Shown here: positions 9,401 through 16,543 of the stretch, in pieces | How the letters are laid out: the number at the start of each line of letters is the position of its first letter | Numbering within the stretch: position 1 is the first letter of the stretch | Assembly (NCBI GenBank): GCA_007694005.1 | Contig: RECN01000054.1 | Coordinates: 1 to 44,069, forward strand | Source: Spirochaetaceae bacterium | Lineage (GTDB): Bacteria; Spirochaetota; Spirochaetia; DSM-27196; SKKC01 | DNA length: 44,069 nt | Direction: 5' to 3' | Program-made: the position numbers and the translations under genes | The notes under the pieces: model-generated | The model's database searches: none | What the model saw: only the letters and a program-made list of their open reading frames with translations | Told to the model about the DNA's origin: nothing

Positions 9401-9866
9401 AAACTATCTGCGAGACCACCTAGACCATCTGGTTATTCATCGGCTTCGCAGTAATCTTCCCCTCACCGAGACCGACCTTGTAGGTCTTGAGCAGACGCTC
9501 GCCGAAATCGGTGATGAAGACGGCGAAACACTCCTTGGAAACCTTCTTGAGCGAAGCGGCGCGCCATCGCTTGCATGGTTCGTGAAGAGTCTTGTCGGGA
9601 TGGACCGCGGAGCGGCTCAAGAAGCCTTTTCGAAATTTCTTAACGACCGTAGCCTCACGGCGTCTCAGATCCGTTTCGTCGAGATGGTTATCGAGCAGCT
9701 CACCTCACGGGGCGTTATGGAACCGGAGGCCTTATACGAGCCGCCGTTCTCGAGTTTACACAGCGGGGGCCCAGACGCCTTGTTTGCCGGCAAGGATGCG
9801 GTGGTTGAGGAGATCTTCCAGACACTACAGGGCATGCATGAAGATCTACGATCGCAGTCCGGATAA
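6474..9866 (+). CDS. hsdR: Type I restriction endonuclease subunit (ATP-dependent translocase)
   Basis: The motor and nuclease of the type I complex, 1130 residues from ATG 6474 (chosen because MSNFAFLPNEF starts a DUF4145-like N-terminal domain and lies just before the doc stop). Domains in order: DUF4145-like (1-140), coiled coil (about 150-205), an EcoKI/EcoEI-type PD-(D/E)XK nuclease with VDYVLWGDDG and VVEAKK (about 245-270), SF2 helicase with Walker A MATGTGKTRTA near 376, DEAH box (VIIDEAHRSVY) near 473, GLTATPREEVD, helicase motif VI region QMIGRGTRL, and a C-terminal EcoEI-like domain. All core motifs are intact, so the enzyme looks active. It is the last gene of the operon. Confidence 0.95.
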   Translation: MSNFAFLPNEFSDIAESAQKAEGHVVGDPRASCFHARFTLEAIVHWLYRHDTSLRMPYDDRLGALIHEPSFQNLLPESVFQKTRVIQKVGNQAVHTTRPIREYDARQVVKELHHICYWLVRTYTPEAPRDGASWQDTRVPQPLTPGDVVPRRKLETLEADLAERNRAALKEQQQRDELDAELRELRTQLTLLRSQAEAAPDPHDYTEAETRKYLIDVELRRAGWPLDQDRDREYKVTGMPNNQGVGYVDYVLWGDDGKPLAVVEAKKTTGDPAVGTQQAKLYADCLEQMHGQRPLIFTTNGYRTWFWDDLSYPSRKVAGFYKKDELQRLIVRRAQQKKLDVSEVSDTIVERYYQKRAIGSIFSQFTQARRKALLVMATGTGKTRTAIALVDVLQRAGWIKRALFLADRLSLVNQTVGAFKAHLPQASPVNLVTDKNAQGRVYVCTYPTMLNLIDQTEGESARFGVGHFDLVIIDEAHRSVYQKYGAIFRYFDSLLVGLTATPREEVDRNTYDLFELEPGVPTDAYELETAVADGFLVPPRVEQVELKYPREGIKYDDLSDEEKEQWESLDWGDDASAQGVPSQVNATAINNWLFNTDTVDKVLQHLMKYGHTVDGGDRLGKTIIFARNHDHAAFIEERFNYHYPHFHGHFARVIDTYAKYPQSLIDDFSLKDKAPHIAISVDMLDTGVDIPEVVNLVFFKPVYSRIKFWQMIGRGTRLCENLFGPDQDKEDFRVFDFCFNFDFFRENPKGIEAGGGIPLGARLFQAKVELLGHLQKAPSHDPDSELRDALRQGLHEHVKGMNRKNFLVRLQLETVERFQNPQAWENLSAGDREVLTREIASLPTEQPKDAVEARLFDLTALRMQLALAEQDAELLERQRRRVVEIAMMLEEKSSVPAVKAQLSYLAALQEPGFWEGISIATLEDMRLRLRGLVHLLDKSKRTIVYTDFKDEVLSVREDASFLMPKMTGAQYEKKVKNYLRDHLDHLVIHRLRSNLPLTETDLVGLEQTLAEIGDEDGETLLGNLLERSGAPSLAWFVKSLVGMDRGAAQEAFSKFLNDRSLTASQIRFVEMVIEQLTSRGVMEPEALYEPPFSSLHSGGPDALFAGKDAVVEEIFQTLQGMHEDLRSQSG

Positions 9867-10125
9867 GGAAAAGGATACGGCTACCGCGCAATGCAGCAAG
9901 CATCGTCTGGTATATTCTGCTTTCACGACCCGAGGCCATGTTATATACGGAGCGATCTGTGATTTGCACTCTGTTCCCGAAGCCCGGGCACTGCGGAGCA
10001 TGCGTTCGACCTGTTCGAATACTGGAAGGAGCGGAACCTCAGGAAGGCGTTTCTGCCGAAAAAGCAGAGGGGAGTACAGCGGAGGTAGTTTCGCCACCAT
10101 GAACACTCGAGTTGAGCGCCTCAAT
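9867..10125. other. Gap after hsdR with a short coding relic
   Basis: No complete gene is visible. In the + frame ending at TAG 10086-10088 about 29 codons read like a protein C-terminus (FDLFEYWKERNLRKAFLPKK), without a start or ribosome-binding site, so it is probably a leftover of a deleted gene whose family I do not recognise. The stretch separates the restriction locus from the tRNA-Gly terminator. Confidence 0.4.
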
Positions 10126-10152
10126 GAAAAAGCCCGCCAGGAGGCGGGCTTA
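10126..10152 (-). terminator. Rho-independent terminator after tRNA-Gly
   Basis: On the minus strand the sequence AAGCCCGCC-TCCT-GGCGGGCTT forms a 9-bp GC-rich stem with a 4-base loop, followed by five T. It lies seven bases beyond the tRNA-Gly 3' end. Confidence 0.9.
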
Positions 10153-10158
10153 TCTAAG

Positions 10159-10230
10159 AGCGACCGATCAGAATCGAACTGACATCTCCAGCTTGGAAGG
10201 CTGGGGTAATAACCATTATACGACGGTCGC
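10159..10230 (-). tRNA. tRNA-Gly (anticodon TCC)
   Basis: The minus strand folds into a full cloverleaf: acceptor GCGACCG/CGGTCGC, anticodon stem CCAGC/GCTGG around loop CTTCCAA (anticodon TCC), and T arm TCAG-TTCGATT-CTGA. Length is 72 bases including discriminator U; CCA is not encoded. The 3' end faces the restriction locus, the orientation used by islands that integrate at tRNA genes. It lies about 90 bases downstream of the PLP-enzyme gene on the same strand. Confidence 0.95.
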
Positions 10231-10321
10231 GTCGGGAAGAATGTTGTACCAGACGCAGGGGCTGTTCGTCAACTATATCCGGCGGGCTTGTGATGTCTTG
10301 CGACTGAGACCCCTCCAAGGA

Positions 10322-11488
10322 TCAACCCAGCCGCAGGGCCTCTTCGATGTCTTCGAGCAGGTCGTCGATGTGTTCAAGGCCGACGCTCATGCGAATAAGG
10401 GAATCGGGGGTGTTCGATGTCGGGCCTTCGACGCTGCGGCGGTGCTCCCAGGTGCTTTCCACGCCTCCGAGACTGGTGGCGGGCTGCACGAGTCGTGATC
10501 CGGCCACAACACGCAGGGCGGCGTCGCGGCCGCCTGTTACGTCAAACGAGAGCATGCCGCCGTAGCCTGACATCTGTTCGGTGGCGATGCTGTGTCCGGG
10601 GTGGGTCTTGAGGCCCGGGTAATGAACAGCAGTAACGCGCGATGATTCCTGCAGAAAGCGGGCGACGCGCATGGCGTTGTCGTTGTGGCCGCGCATCCGG
10701 TAGGGCAGGGTCTTGATGCTTCGCACGAGCATGTGGCAGTCGCCCGGAGAGGGAACCGCCCCTCCAAGCTGCTGAATCTGTCGTATCCTCGGGAATATCG
10801 GGGCGTGTTCCCGGGCGACAATGGCTCCGGCGAGGATGTCGCTGTGTCCGCCGAGGTACTTGGTCGCCGAGTGCATTACCAGATCTGCTCCGGCAAGGAG
10901 CGGGCGCTGGTTCATGGGGCTCGCCCAGGTGTTGTCCACACATACGGTGCAGTCGAGGACATTTTTACGCGCGGCTCTGTCGGCGATCGCACTGATCGCG
11001 GTAATATCGGTCATGTGCAGCATGGGGTTGGACGGGGTTTCTATCCAGACCAGAGAAATCCCTCTCGAGCAGGCTCGTTCGACGTCCGCCTCGGATCGCA
11101 TGTCCACGGTCACGATTTCCAGTCCCCACCGCGCCGCTATCTGTAACAGGTAGCTTCGGGTTCCGTGATAGAGGTCCTCGGGTATGAGAACGCGGTTGCC
11201 CGGCTCGAGTGCCTGGAATACTGCCGCCGAGGCTGCCATGCCGGATCCGAATGCCGCACAGGAGTGTCCCGCTTCCAGCTGTGCGAGCACGCGTTCAAAG
11301 TCCCGTCTGTTGGGGTTGTCCACGCGTGTGTACTCGAAATCCGTGTCGGTATGTTCGTAGTTGTGCCGGAACACGGTGCTTCTGACTTCCGGGGCTACAA
11401 GGGGCGCGCCTGCTTCCTGTCCACGGCGGTCGCTTCCGTGTATCGCGATCGTTTCGGGGTGCAGCTTCGGTTCCGGTCGTTCGGGCAT
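10322..11488 (-). CDS. Cystathionine gamma-synthase/lyase family PLP enzyme
   Basis: A fold-type I PLP enzyme of the Cys/Met metabolism family, 388 residues, normal length. Recognisable features are YTRVDNPNRRDFERVLAQLE near residue 53, FGSGMAASAAVFQAL, the WIETPSNPML motif, CVDNTWASP, and the PLP-binding lysine in MHSATKYLGGHSDILAGA near residue 211. Members make or cleave cystathionine, or form methionine or H2S; which reaction applies here cannot be told from sequence alone. The start is ATG 11488 with a good GGAGAAAA site seven bases upstream. It is transcribed alone, divergent from the M20 hydrolase gene, with tRNA-Gly downstream. C-terminal STWEHRRSVEG is the usual substrate-carboxylate-binding segment. 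Confidence 0.88.
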   Translation of the reverse strand: MPERPEPKLHPETIAIHGSDRRGQEAGAPLVAPEVRSTVFRHNYEHTDTDFEYTRVDNPNRRDFERVLAQLEAGHSCAAFGSGMAASAAVFQALEPGNRVLIPEDLYHGTRSYLLQIAARWGLEIVTVDMRSEADVERACSRGISLVWIETPSNPMLHMTDITAISAIADRAARKNVLDCTVCVDNTWASPMNQRPLLAGADLVMHSATKYLGGHSDILAGAIVAREHAPIFPRIRQIQQLGGAVPSPGDCHMLVRSIKTLPYRMRGHNDNAMRVARFLQESSRVTAVHYPGLKTHPGHSIATEQMSGYGGMLSFDVTGGRDAALRVVAGSRLVQPATSLGGVESTWEHRRSVEGPTSNTPDSLIRMSVGLEHIDDLLEDIEEALRLG

Positions 11489-11624
11489 GGTCTTTTCTCC
11501 AGGTCGGGTCTGTGTCCGGTAATGTACTCATTTTCGTGCCGGTCTGTCGCATGGGGCTGCCGTGTTGACCGCTTTCATTTGACCGATGAGCGATCCCGCG
11601 GTAGCTTGATGGGGGTCATCGGTC

Positions 11625-12731
11625 GTGTCTGAACAGGATAAGAATGCAATGCAGCAGGAACTTCTCATGCTCGTTCGCGAGGCGGTGGCCGCGTACAGCC
11701 CGACCTATCACGAAGGGCCGGCTGCTGCGGTGTTTGAGCGTGCGGCGCGTGCGCGCGGGCTTCGTGTCGTGCACCAGGAGGTGGACGCCGGACGCCACAA
11801 CCTCATCATCACCCTGGGTCCTGAACCACCTCAACTGCTGTTCGTCGGGCACATGGATACGGTTGCCGGAAGCGGGCAGGTCAGAACCAGTATAGATGAT
11901 GGCTGTATGTACGGGCTCGGGACCTGCGACATGAAGGGGGCCTGTGCGGCGATGCTGCTCGCGCTCGCATCGATACAGCGGGACGTCAAAGAAACGGACG
12001 CCGGCATCGCGCTCGCGCTTGTCGTGGGTGAAGAAGAGTACGGCGACGGTGTTGAGGTGCTGTGCCGGGAGTATGCGATCCCCGACCTGGTCATAATCGG
12101 TGAGCCGTCTTCACTTCATCCCTGTCTGTCGCATCGTGGCTACTACGAGGCGCGTCTCGGGTTTGAAGGGGTCAAGGCTCATTCGGCGGTCCCTCAGGCG
12201 GGGGTAAACGCGATTGACGCGATCATGCAGTGGGCTGCCGGCATTCGCGCGCACAGTTCGGACCTGCCCGGGCTTGAGGTGGTGGTCAGACACATCTCCG
12301 GCGGGACCAATCAGTTCGTCGTTCCCGAGCGCTGCGAGTGCGTCATCGACTTTCATATGCCGCCGGATATGTCGGTACGCGAGGTGGACGGGCTTATCGA
12401 CCAGGCGAAACCGGAGGGCTACGAGGCAAGACGATTTCGTCACGGACGGGACTACGCGACACAGGGCTATCGCGTTGACCCGGACCGCCCGGAGATCCCC
12501 GTGCTCAAGGCTGCCTTCGATCGCACCGGGCTTGCGTGGAATCCTGCGGTATTTCCCTCACATTCCGACGCGGCGGTACTTGCGAAACATGCCCGTGCGG
12601 CGATAGTCTGCGGACCCGGGGCACTTGTACACGCGCACGCTCCGGATGAACACGTGCCGGTGGATGAGCTTGTGTCGTCCTACCATCTGTACCGGGAAAT
12701 CGGGCTTGGGGTCATCGGGCGTCTACCATGA
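11625..12731 (+). CDS. M20-family metallohydrolase (ArgE/DapE/LysK-like)
   Basis: A 368-residue zinc-dependent amidohydrolase. The metal-binding pattern of the M20 family is complete: LLFVGHMDTVAGSG (His and Asp near residues 77-79), GLGTCDMKGACAAM (Asp), VGEEEYGDG (catalytic Glu and ligand Glu), IIGEPSS, and the C-terminal His in GALVHAHAPDEH. A dimerisation domain lies between (about 175-285). Relatives remove acyl or amino-acyl groups in arginine or lysine biosynthesis, or act as peptidases; the substrate is undecided. It starts at GTG 11625 with a GGGGG tract nine bases upstream. It is followed after 15 bases by the PUR-domain gene and divergent from the PLP enzyme. Confidence 0.82.
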   Translation: MSEQDKNAMQQELLMLVREAVAAYSPTYHEGPAAAVFERAARARGLRVVHQEVDAGRHNLIITLGPEPPQLLFVGHMDTVAGSGQVRTSIDDGCMYGLGTCDMKGACAAMLLALASIQRDVKETDAGIALALVVGEEEYGDGVEVLCREYAIPDLVIIGEPSSLHPCLSHRGYYEARLGFEGVKAHSAVPQAGVNAIDAIMQWAAGIRAHSSDLPGLEVVVRHISGGTNQFVVPERCECVIDFHMPPDMSVREVDGLIDQAKPEGYEARRFRHGRDYATQGYRVDPDRPEIPVLKAAFDRTGLAWNPAVFPSHSDAAVLAKHARAAIVCGPGALVHAHAPDEHVPVDELVSSYHLYREIGLGVIGRLP

Positions 12732-12746
12732 AAAAGGACTAAAACT

Positions 12747-13208
12747 ATGGGTCTTCGAGGCGAGTTATTTTCAACCCGGGTTGCCCGGGAAAATCGCACC
12801 TATTTCTTCAACGTCAAGGAAAACCGCCTCGGTGAGATGTTTCTCACCGTCGTGGAGAGCAAGCACAGCTCCGACGGCACCTTCGAGCGCCATCAGGTCA
12901 TGGTCTTTCAGGAAGATTTTCCGGATTTCGCCGAGGCCATGGAAAAAGTCATCGGTTTCATGAAGAAGGAGCGCTACAAGCGCGCAACGGGCCGCGACAG
13001 TCGCAGCCGCGACGACGACCGCGACCGGGATTCCGGGCACAACCGCGACCGGGATGATCGCCCCCGCAGGGAACATCACGCTCGTAGCGACGACAGGGCG
13101 CCTGCCGACGATCATCCCAAGGCTTCCGACACGGCCCCTCAGGAAGAGCGGGTAAAAAAAACGGGTAAGGTACACACGGTAAAGCAGCGTCCCCGAACCA
13201 AAGACTGA
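12747..13208 (+). CDS. PUR-domain (DUF3276/BpuR-like) nucleic-acid-binding protein
   Basis: The first ~80 residues form a PUR-alpha-like unit (LRGELFSTRVARENRTYFFN, then KENRLGEMFLTVVESKHSSD, then VMVFQEDFPDFAEAMEKVI), the single-stranded DNA/RNA-binding fold known in spirochaetes as BpuR of Borrelia. The remaining ~70 residues are a low-complexity tail rich in Arg, Asp and His, ending in a basic segment (VKKTGKVHTVKQRPRTKD), which is unlike the minimal Borrelia protein and may add RNA affinity. AAGGA precedes ATG 12747. It overlaps nothing and meets rnhB tail to tail. In Borrelia (from memory) the PUR, RNase HII and SMC genes are also near neighbours. Confidence 0.85.
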   Translation: MGLRGELFSTRVARENRTYFFNVKENRLGEMFLTVVESKHSSDGTFERHQVMVFQEDFPDFAEAMEKVIGFMKKERYKRATGRDSRSRDDDRDRDSGHNRDRDDRPRREHHARSDDRAPADDHPKASDTAPQEERVKKTGKVHTVKQRPRTKD

Positions 13209-13222
13209 GGCCGCATGAGCCC

Positions 13223-13245
13223 GTTCAGGACCGGGCTTCCTGAAC
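13223..13245. terminator. Inverted repeat between convergent PUR and rnhB genes
   Basis: GTTCAGGA and TCCTGAAC form a perfect 8-bp stem with a 7-base loop, overlapping the rnhB stop codon. It lacks a T run on either strand, so it is only a possible bidirectional end point. Confidence 0.35.
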
Positions 13246-13899
13246 AACGCCGCGAAAACTCACTCTGTGTATGGCAGACGGTCCGTGCTCGGCGAGTCGG
13301 GCCTTGTGCAGCGCGGTCGGATAGCCCTTGTGCACCTCAAAGCCGTAGCGATCGTCCTGTATCGCGTATTCGCACATCCACGCATCCCGCGCGGTCTTCG
13401 CAAGGATACTCGCAGCCATAATGGATGGCACGTATCCGTCCCCTTTGATTACCGCGTACACCGCAGCACCAGGCACGACCGGGCAGCGGTTTCCGTCGAC
13501 AAACACCGCAGGCGGTACGACGCCGAGCGCCTCGCAGGCACGGCTCATCGCGAGCATCGCCGCCTGCAGTATGTTTACGCGGTCTATCTCCTCAGGCCAG
13601 CTCCAGCCTGTCCCCCAGGCGACGGCGTGCTCGCGAATCAGGACCGCGAGGTCCTCCCGGGCGCGGGGGGTGAGTTTTTTGCTGTCCGCGAGCGTGGTGA
13701 TAAGTTTCCTCGTGCGACCGTCCGGCTCCTCAGGAAGCAGCACGGCCGCCGCGGTCACCGGGCCGGCCAATGGCCCCCGGCCAGCCTCGTCGACCCCGCA
13801 GTGCATGGCCGCGCACATCGTTTCGGGCAAATCGGGGCCGCGCAGTACCGTACCCGGCGGGAGGGACGCAGAATATGGGGTCGGAGCAGGTGTTTCCAT
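13225..13899 (-). CDS. rnhB: Ribonuclease HII
   Basis: Removes RNA from RNA-DNA hybrids, including single ribonucleotides in DNA. The catalytic set is present: [15 protein letters not shown] (Asp-Glu) near residue 34, [15 protein letters not shown], the central acidic residue in PAVFVDGN, and [17 protein letters not shown] with the final Asp, then [14 protein letters not shown]. The protein is 224 residues if it starts at ATG 13899; the first ~30 residues are not conserved, so ATG 13815 ([13 protein letters not shown]) is an alternative start. It is convergent with the PUR gene and divergent from the acyl-chain cluster. Confidence 0.93.
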   Translation of the reverse strand: METPAPTPYSASLPPGTVLRGPDLPETMCAAMHCGVDEAGRGPLAGPVTAAAVLLPEEPDGRTRKLITTLADSKKLTPRAREDLAVLIREHAVAWGTGWSWPEEIDRVNILQAAMLAMSRACEALGVVPPAVFVDGNRCPVVPGAAVYAVIKGDGYVPSIMAASILAKTARDAWMCEYAIQDDRYGFEVHKGYPTALHKARLAEHGPSAIHRVSFRGVVQEARS

Positions 13900-13953
13900 C
13901 TCAGCGACGATACTACCGCCGACATCTCCGGTGTGAAAACACCCGCAGGGAGG

Positions 13954-13982
13954 TTGACAATTCGGTCCATGACCGACTAACT
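13954..13982 (+). promoter_or_regulatory. Possible promoter of the acyl-chain cluster
   Basis: A perfect TTGACA (13954-13959) is followed after 17 bases by a poor -10 (CTAACT, 13977-13982). Transcription would start almost exactly at the ATG, matching the absence of a Shine-Dalgarno site. The weak -10 keeps confidence low. Confidence 0.35.
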
Positions 13983-13989
13983 AAAACGT

Positions 13990-14943
13990 ATGGATACCAC
14001 GCGTTTCTCGCCCGATCAATGGGCACTTATACTCGGCGGTTCAAGCGGATTCGGTCTCGCTACCGCGAAGAAGCTCGCCGCAGCCGGTCTTTCGGTCTGC
14101 GCCGTTCACCGTGACCGCAAGGGGGCCATGGCCCGCATCGAGCCCGAGTTTCAGTCGATACGGGACAGTCTGCAGCAGGATGCCGAGTTTATCGCACTCA
14201 ACCTCGACGCCCTGAGCCCTGAAGGCATTACCTCGACGCTTGAGGCGCTCAAACCTGCGGCGCATGGCCGTGTGCGGGTGCTCATGCACTCAATCGCGTT
14301 CGGGAATCTTAAACCCATCGCGCCGGTGCGGACCGAGTCGGCCACACAGCACGCGTCTCTTCTCGACCGGCTCGCGTCGGATCTCGGTGCCGACCGGGAC
14401 ACCCTGCAGGACAGGCTTGAGGCGCTCCTTCAGGAGGGCTACGACGCGGTGTCTGCGCTTGTGCCGCCGAAGTACGGCGAGAACCTTATTGACGACGAAG
14501 ACATGGCCCGCACGATCTACAGCATGGGAACGAGCCTGCTGACCTGGGTGCAGCGGCTGCACGCTGAGGGTATGTTCGCCTCCGACGCGAGGGTCTTCGG
14601 AATGACGAGCGAAGGCAACGATATCGCCTGGCGCGGTTACGCGGCGGTCTCAGCGGCGAAGACCGCACTCGAGTCTGTGTCGCGATCTATTGCCGTCGAG
14701 TACGCGCCCTACGGCATACGCTCCAACATCATACAGGCCGGGGTTACCGATACACCGGCGCTGAACGCGATTCCCGGGAGTGCGGCCATGAAGGCCACCG
14801 CGCGCATGCGCAATCCCTTCAAACGCCTGACCGTTCCCGAGGATGTGGCAAACGTGATCATGCTCCTGAGCCAGGACGAAGGGGCCTGGGTCAACGGAAG
14901 TCTCATCCGGGTGGATGGGGGTGAGCACATTGCCTCAGCATAG
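13990..14943 (+). CDS. FabI/FabL-like enoyl-ACP reductase (SDR superfamily)
   Basis: An NAD(P)-binding Rossmann protein of 317 residues opening the acyl-chain cluster. The dinucleotide loop is GGSSGFGLATAKKLA (residue ~16), followed by LMHSIAFGN, a FabI-like hallmark, and the catalytic pair spaced as Tyr-x6-Lys in GYAAVSAAKTALE (about residues 217-224). That spacing separates enoyl-ACP reductases from ordinary SDRs (Tyr-x3-Lys). It ends with WVNGSLIRVDGG, the usual C-terminus. Between SIAF and the Tyr there are roughly 100 residues, clearly longer than in FabI, including a helical stretch near residues 118-165. It probably reduces enoyl-ACP, but ketoreductase activity is not excluded. No Shine-Dalgarno site precedes ATG 13990. 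Confidence 0.75.
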   Translation: MDTTRFSPDQWALILGGSSGFGLATAKKLAAAGLSVCAVHRDRKGAMARIEPEFQSIRDSLQQDAEFIALNLDALSPEGITSTLEALKPAAHGRVRVLMHSIAFGNLKPIAPVRTESATQHASLLDRLASDLGADRDTLQDRLEALLQEGYDAVSALVPPKYGENLIDDEDMARTIYSMGTSLLTWVQRLHAEGMFASDARVFGMTSEGNDIAWRGYAAVSAAKTALESVSRSIAVEYAPYGIRSNIIQAGVTDTPALNAIPGSAAMKATARMRNPFKRLTVPEDVANVIMLLSQDEGAWVNGSLIRVDGGEHIASA

Positions 14944-15961
14944 TCTGTATATCCACGGGGTCGGTCATTTTCACCCCGACACGGTCATAGACAACCGCTT
15001 TCTCGAAGATCTTGATATCGGCACGAGCGACAGCTGGATAATAGAACGGGTCGGCATTCACACGCGTCGGTCGGTGCTTCCGGCAGATTATATACGCGAC
15101 ACGCGCAACGCCGATCCCCGGGCCGCAGACGAAGCTTCCGAGTACACGAACGCCGAATGTGGTGCCCACGCGGCGCGGCTTGCGCTGAAACGGGCCGGTA
15201 TCACCGCAGAACAGATCGGCATGATAGTCGCGGGGGGCTGCTCACCACAGCACAGCATTCCTGCCGAAGCCTGCATAATCGGGGACGAGCTCGGCATTAC
15301 CGCTCCCTGCTTCGATCTGACCTCGGCCTGCTCGAGTTTTGCGACTGATCTGCACGTTCTTATGAACATGTACCCCGAGGCGCTTCCGGAGTACATACTT
15401 GTCGTAAACGTCGAGAACACGACGCGGACGGTGAACTACAACGACCGGAACACGGCGGTTCTCTGGGGAGACGGCGCTGCTGCCGCGGTCGTGTCGAAGA
15501 AGCACCAGGGGCCGATTGTCGCACGGCAGGGTTTTATGCATTCCGACCCGAGCGGCTGGGACAAGGTTGTCATCCCTGCCGGGGGGCACTTCAGGCAGAA
15601 CGGACCGGCAGTGCAGGGTTTTGCGATCAGGAAGACCGGCGAATGCCTCAAGGAGCTCGGCGAAAGCCTTGGGACGGAGGATTACTGGTTCATAGGACAT
15701 CAGGCGAATCTGCTGATGCTCCAGTCGGTCGCCTCGCGGGCGGGGGTGGCTCCGGAGCGGCACCTGTACAACGTCGACCGCTACGGGAACTGCGGAGCCG
15801 CCGGTGCTCCCGGTGTACTGTCGCAGAACTGGGAACGCTTCAGGAGCGGGGAGCGCATCGCAATCGCCGTCGTCGGGTCGGGTCTGACCTGGTCGGCCCT
15901 CGCGCTGGAAGTACGCGCTGATCTTCCGCCCGATGAAGGGACACACGGACACAACACATGA
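14915..15961 (+). CDS. Beta-ketoacyl-ACP synthase III-like (FabH family)
   Basis: A thiolase-fold condensing enzyme that would prime chain synthesis by joining an acyl-CoA starter to malonyl-ACP. The FabH triad is complete: Cys in LTSACSSFATDL (about residue 138), His in FIGHQANLLML (about 262) and Asn in YGNCGAAGAPGVL (about 292). At 348 residues it is about 30 longer than typical FabH. Start is uncertain: ATG 14915, GTG 14921 or TTG 14930 are in frame, all within the end of the reductase gene; the GGGGGTGAG tract at 14916-14924 would best serve TTG 14930. The stop overlaps the next ATG (ATGA). The starter-unit preference cannot be read from sequence. Confidence 0.87.
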   Translation: MGVSTLPQHSLYIHGVGHFHPDTVIDNRFLEDLDIGTSDSWIIERVGIHTRRSVLPADYIRDTRNADPRAADEASEYTNAECGAHAARLALKRAGITAEQIGMIVAGGCSPQHSIPAEACIIGDELGITAPCFDLTSACSSFATDLHVLMNMYPEALPEYILVVNVENTTRTVNYNDRNTAVLWGDGAAAAVVSKKHQGPIVARQGFMHSDPSGWDKVVIPAGGHFRQNGPAVQGFAIRKTGECLKELGESLGTEDYWFIGHQANLLMLQSVASRAGVAPERHLYNVDRYGNCGAAGAPGVLSQNWERFRSGERIAIAVVGSGLTWSALALEVRADLPPDEGTHGHNT

Positions 15962-16542
15962 AATACGCCGAATATCTGCAGAAAACCTCGCTGAACAAGG
16001 AAGAGATCATGGCTCTCGCGTGGGGGACGCTGGTCGAAGATCCTCCGCCGGGCGGACTTGCGAGCCTTCCGGCGCCGCCCATGCTCATGCTCGACCGGGT
16101 CACCGAAATCGAGCACACGGGAAACCGGGGACGCATAGTCGCCGAACAGGACGTGCACCTCGACGCGTGGTTCTTTCAGTGCCACTTTCGAAACGACCCG
16201 GTTCAACCGGGCTGTCTTGGCGTCGACGCGGTCTGGCAGCTCATAGGGCTGTACGCCGGGCTTAGAGGCGCCGAGGGCTACGGACGCGCCCTCGGGATCA
16301 AGGAAATCGAGTTTCAGGGGCAGATTCGCCCTCATAACAGCGTTGTGCGCTACGAGGTATCCATACGGCGCTACGCCGAACTTCCCGCTTCAGGCAGCGC
16401 AGTGGCGCTCGGAAACGCGGAGGTCAGTGTCGACGGCGAGCTCATCTATCTCATGAAAGACGCCAAAGTCGGCATATTCAAGGGTATTCAGTACGCCGAC
16501 TACCCGCACCACAGTCCCCAGTCCAAGGGAGGGAAGATGTAG
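15958..16542 (+). CDS. FabA-type 3-hydroxyacyl-ACP dehydratase/isomerase
   Basis: A hot-dog-fold dehydratase of 194 residues. It carries the FabA hallmark WFFQCHFRNDPVQPGCLGVD, AVWQLIGLYAGLRG, with catalytic His near residue 75 and Asp near 89 (FabZ has Glu at that position). FabA enzymes dehydrate 3-hydroxyacyl-ACP and can also isomerise trans-2 to cis-3-enoyl-ACP, the branch point of anaerobic unsaturated fatty acid synthesis. GRALGIKEIEFQGQIRP agrees with the family. It starts at ATG 15958 overlapping the KAS III stop. Having a FabA and a FabZ side by side in one operon is notable. Confidence 0.88.
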   Translation: MKYAEYLQKTSLNKEEIMALAWGTLVEDPPPGGLASLPAPPMLMLDRVTEIEHTGNRGRIVAEQDVHLDAWFFQCHFRNDPVQPGCLGVDAVWQLIGLYAGLRGAEGYGRALGIKEIEFQGQIRPHNSVVRYEVSIRRYAELPASGSAVALGNAEVSVDGELIYLMKDAKVGIFKGIQYADYPHHSPQSKGGKM

Positions 16543-16543
16543 C

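Noticed and set aside
1-10160. Second copy of the tRNA-Gly 3' end as an attachment site
   Set aside because: By eye I find no repeat of the tRNA 3' segment elsewhere in the accessory part, so no att site is claimed.
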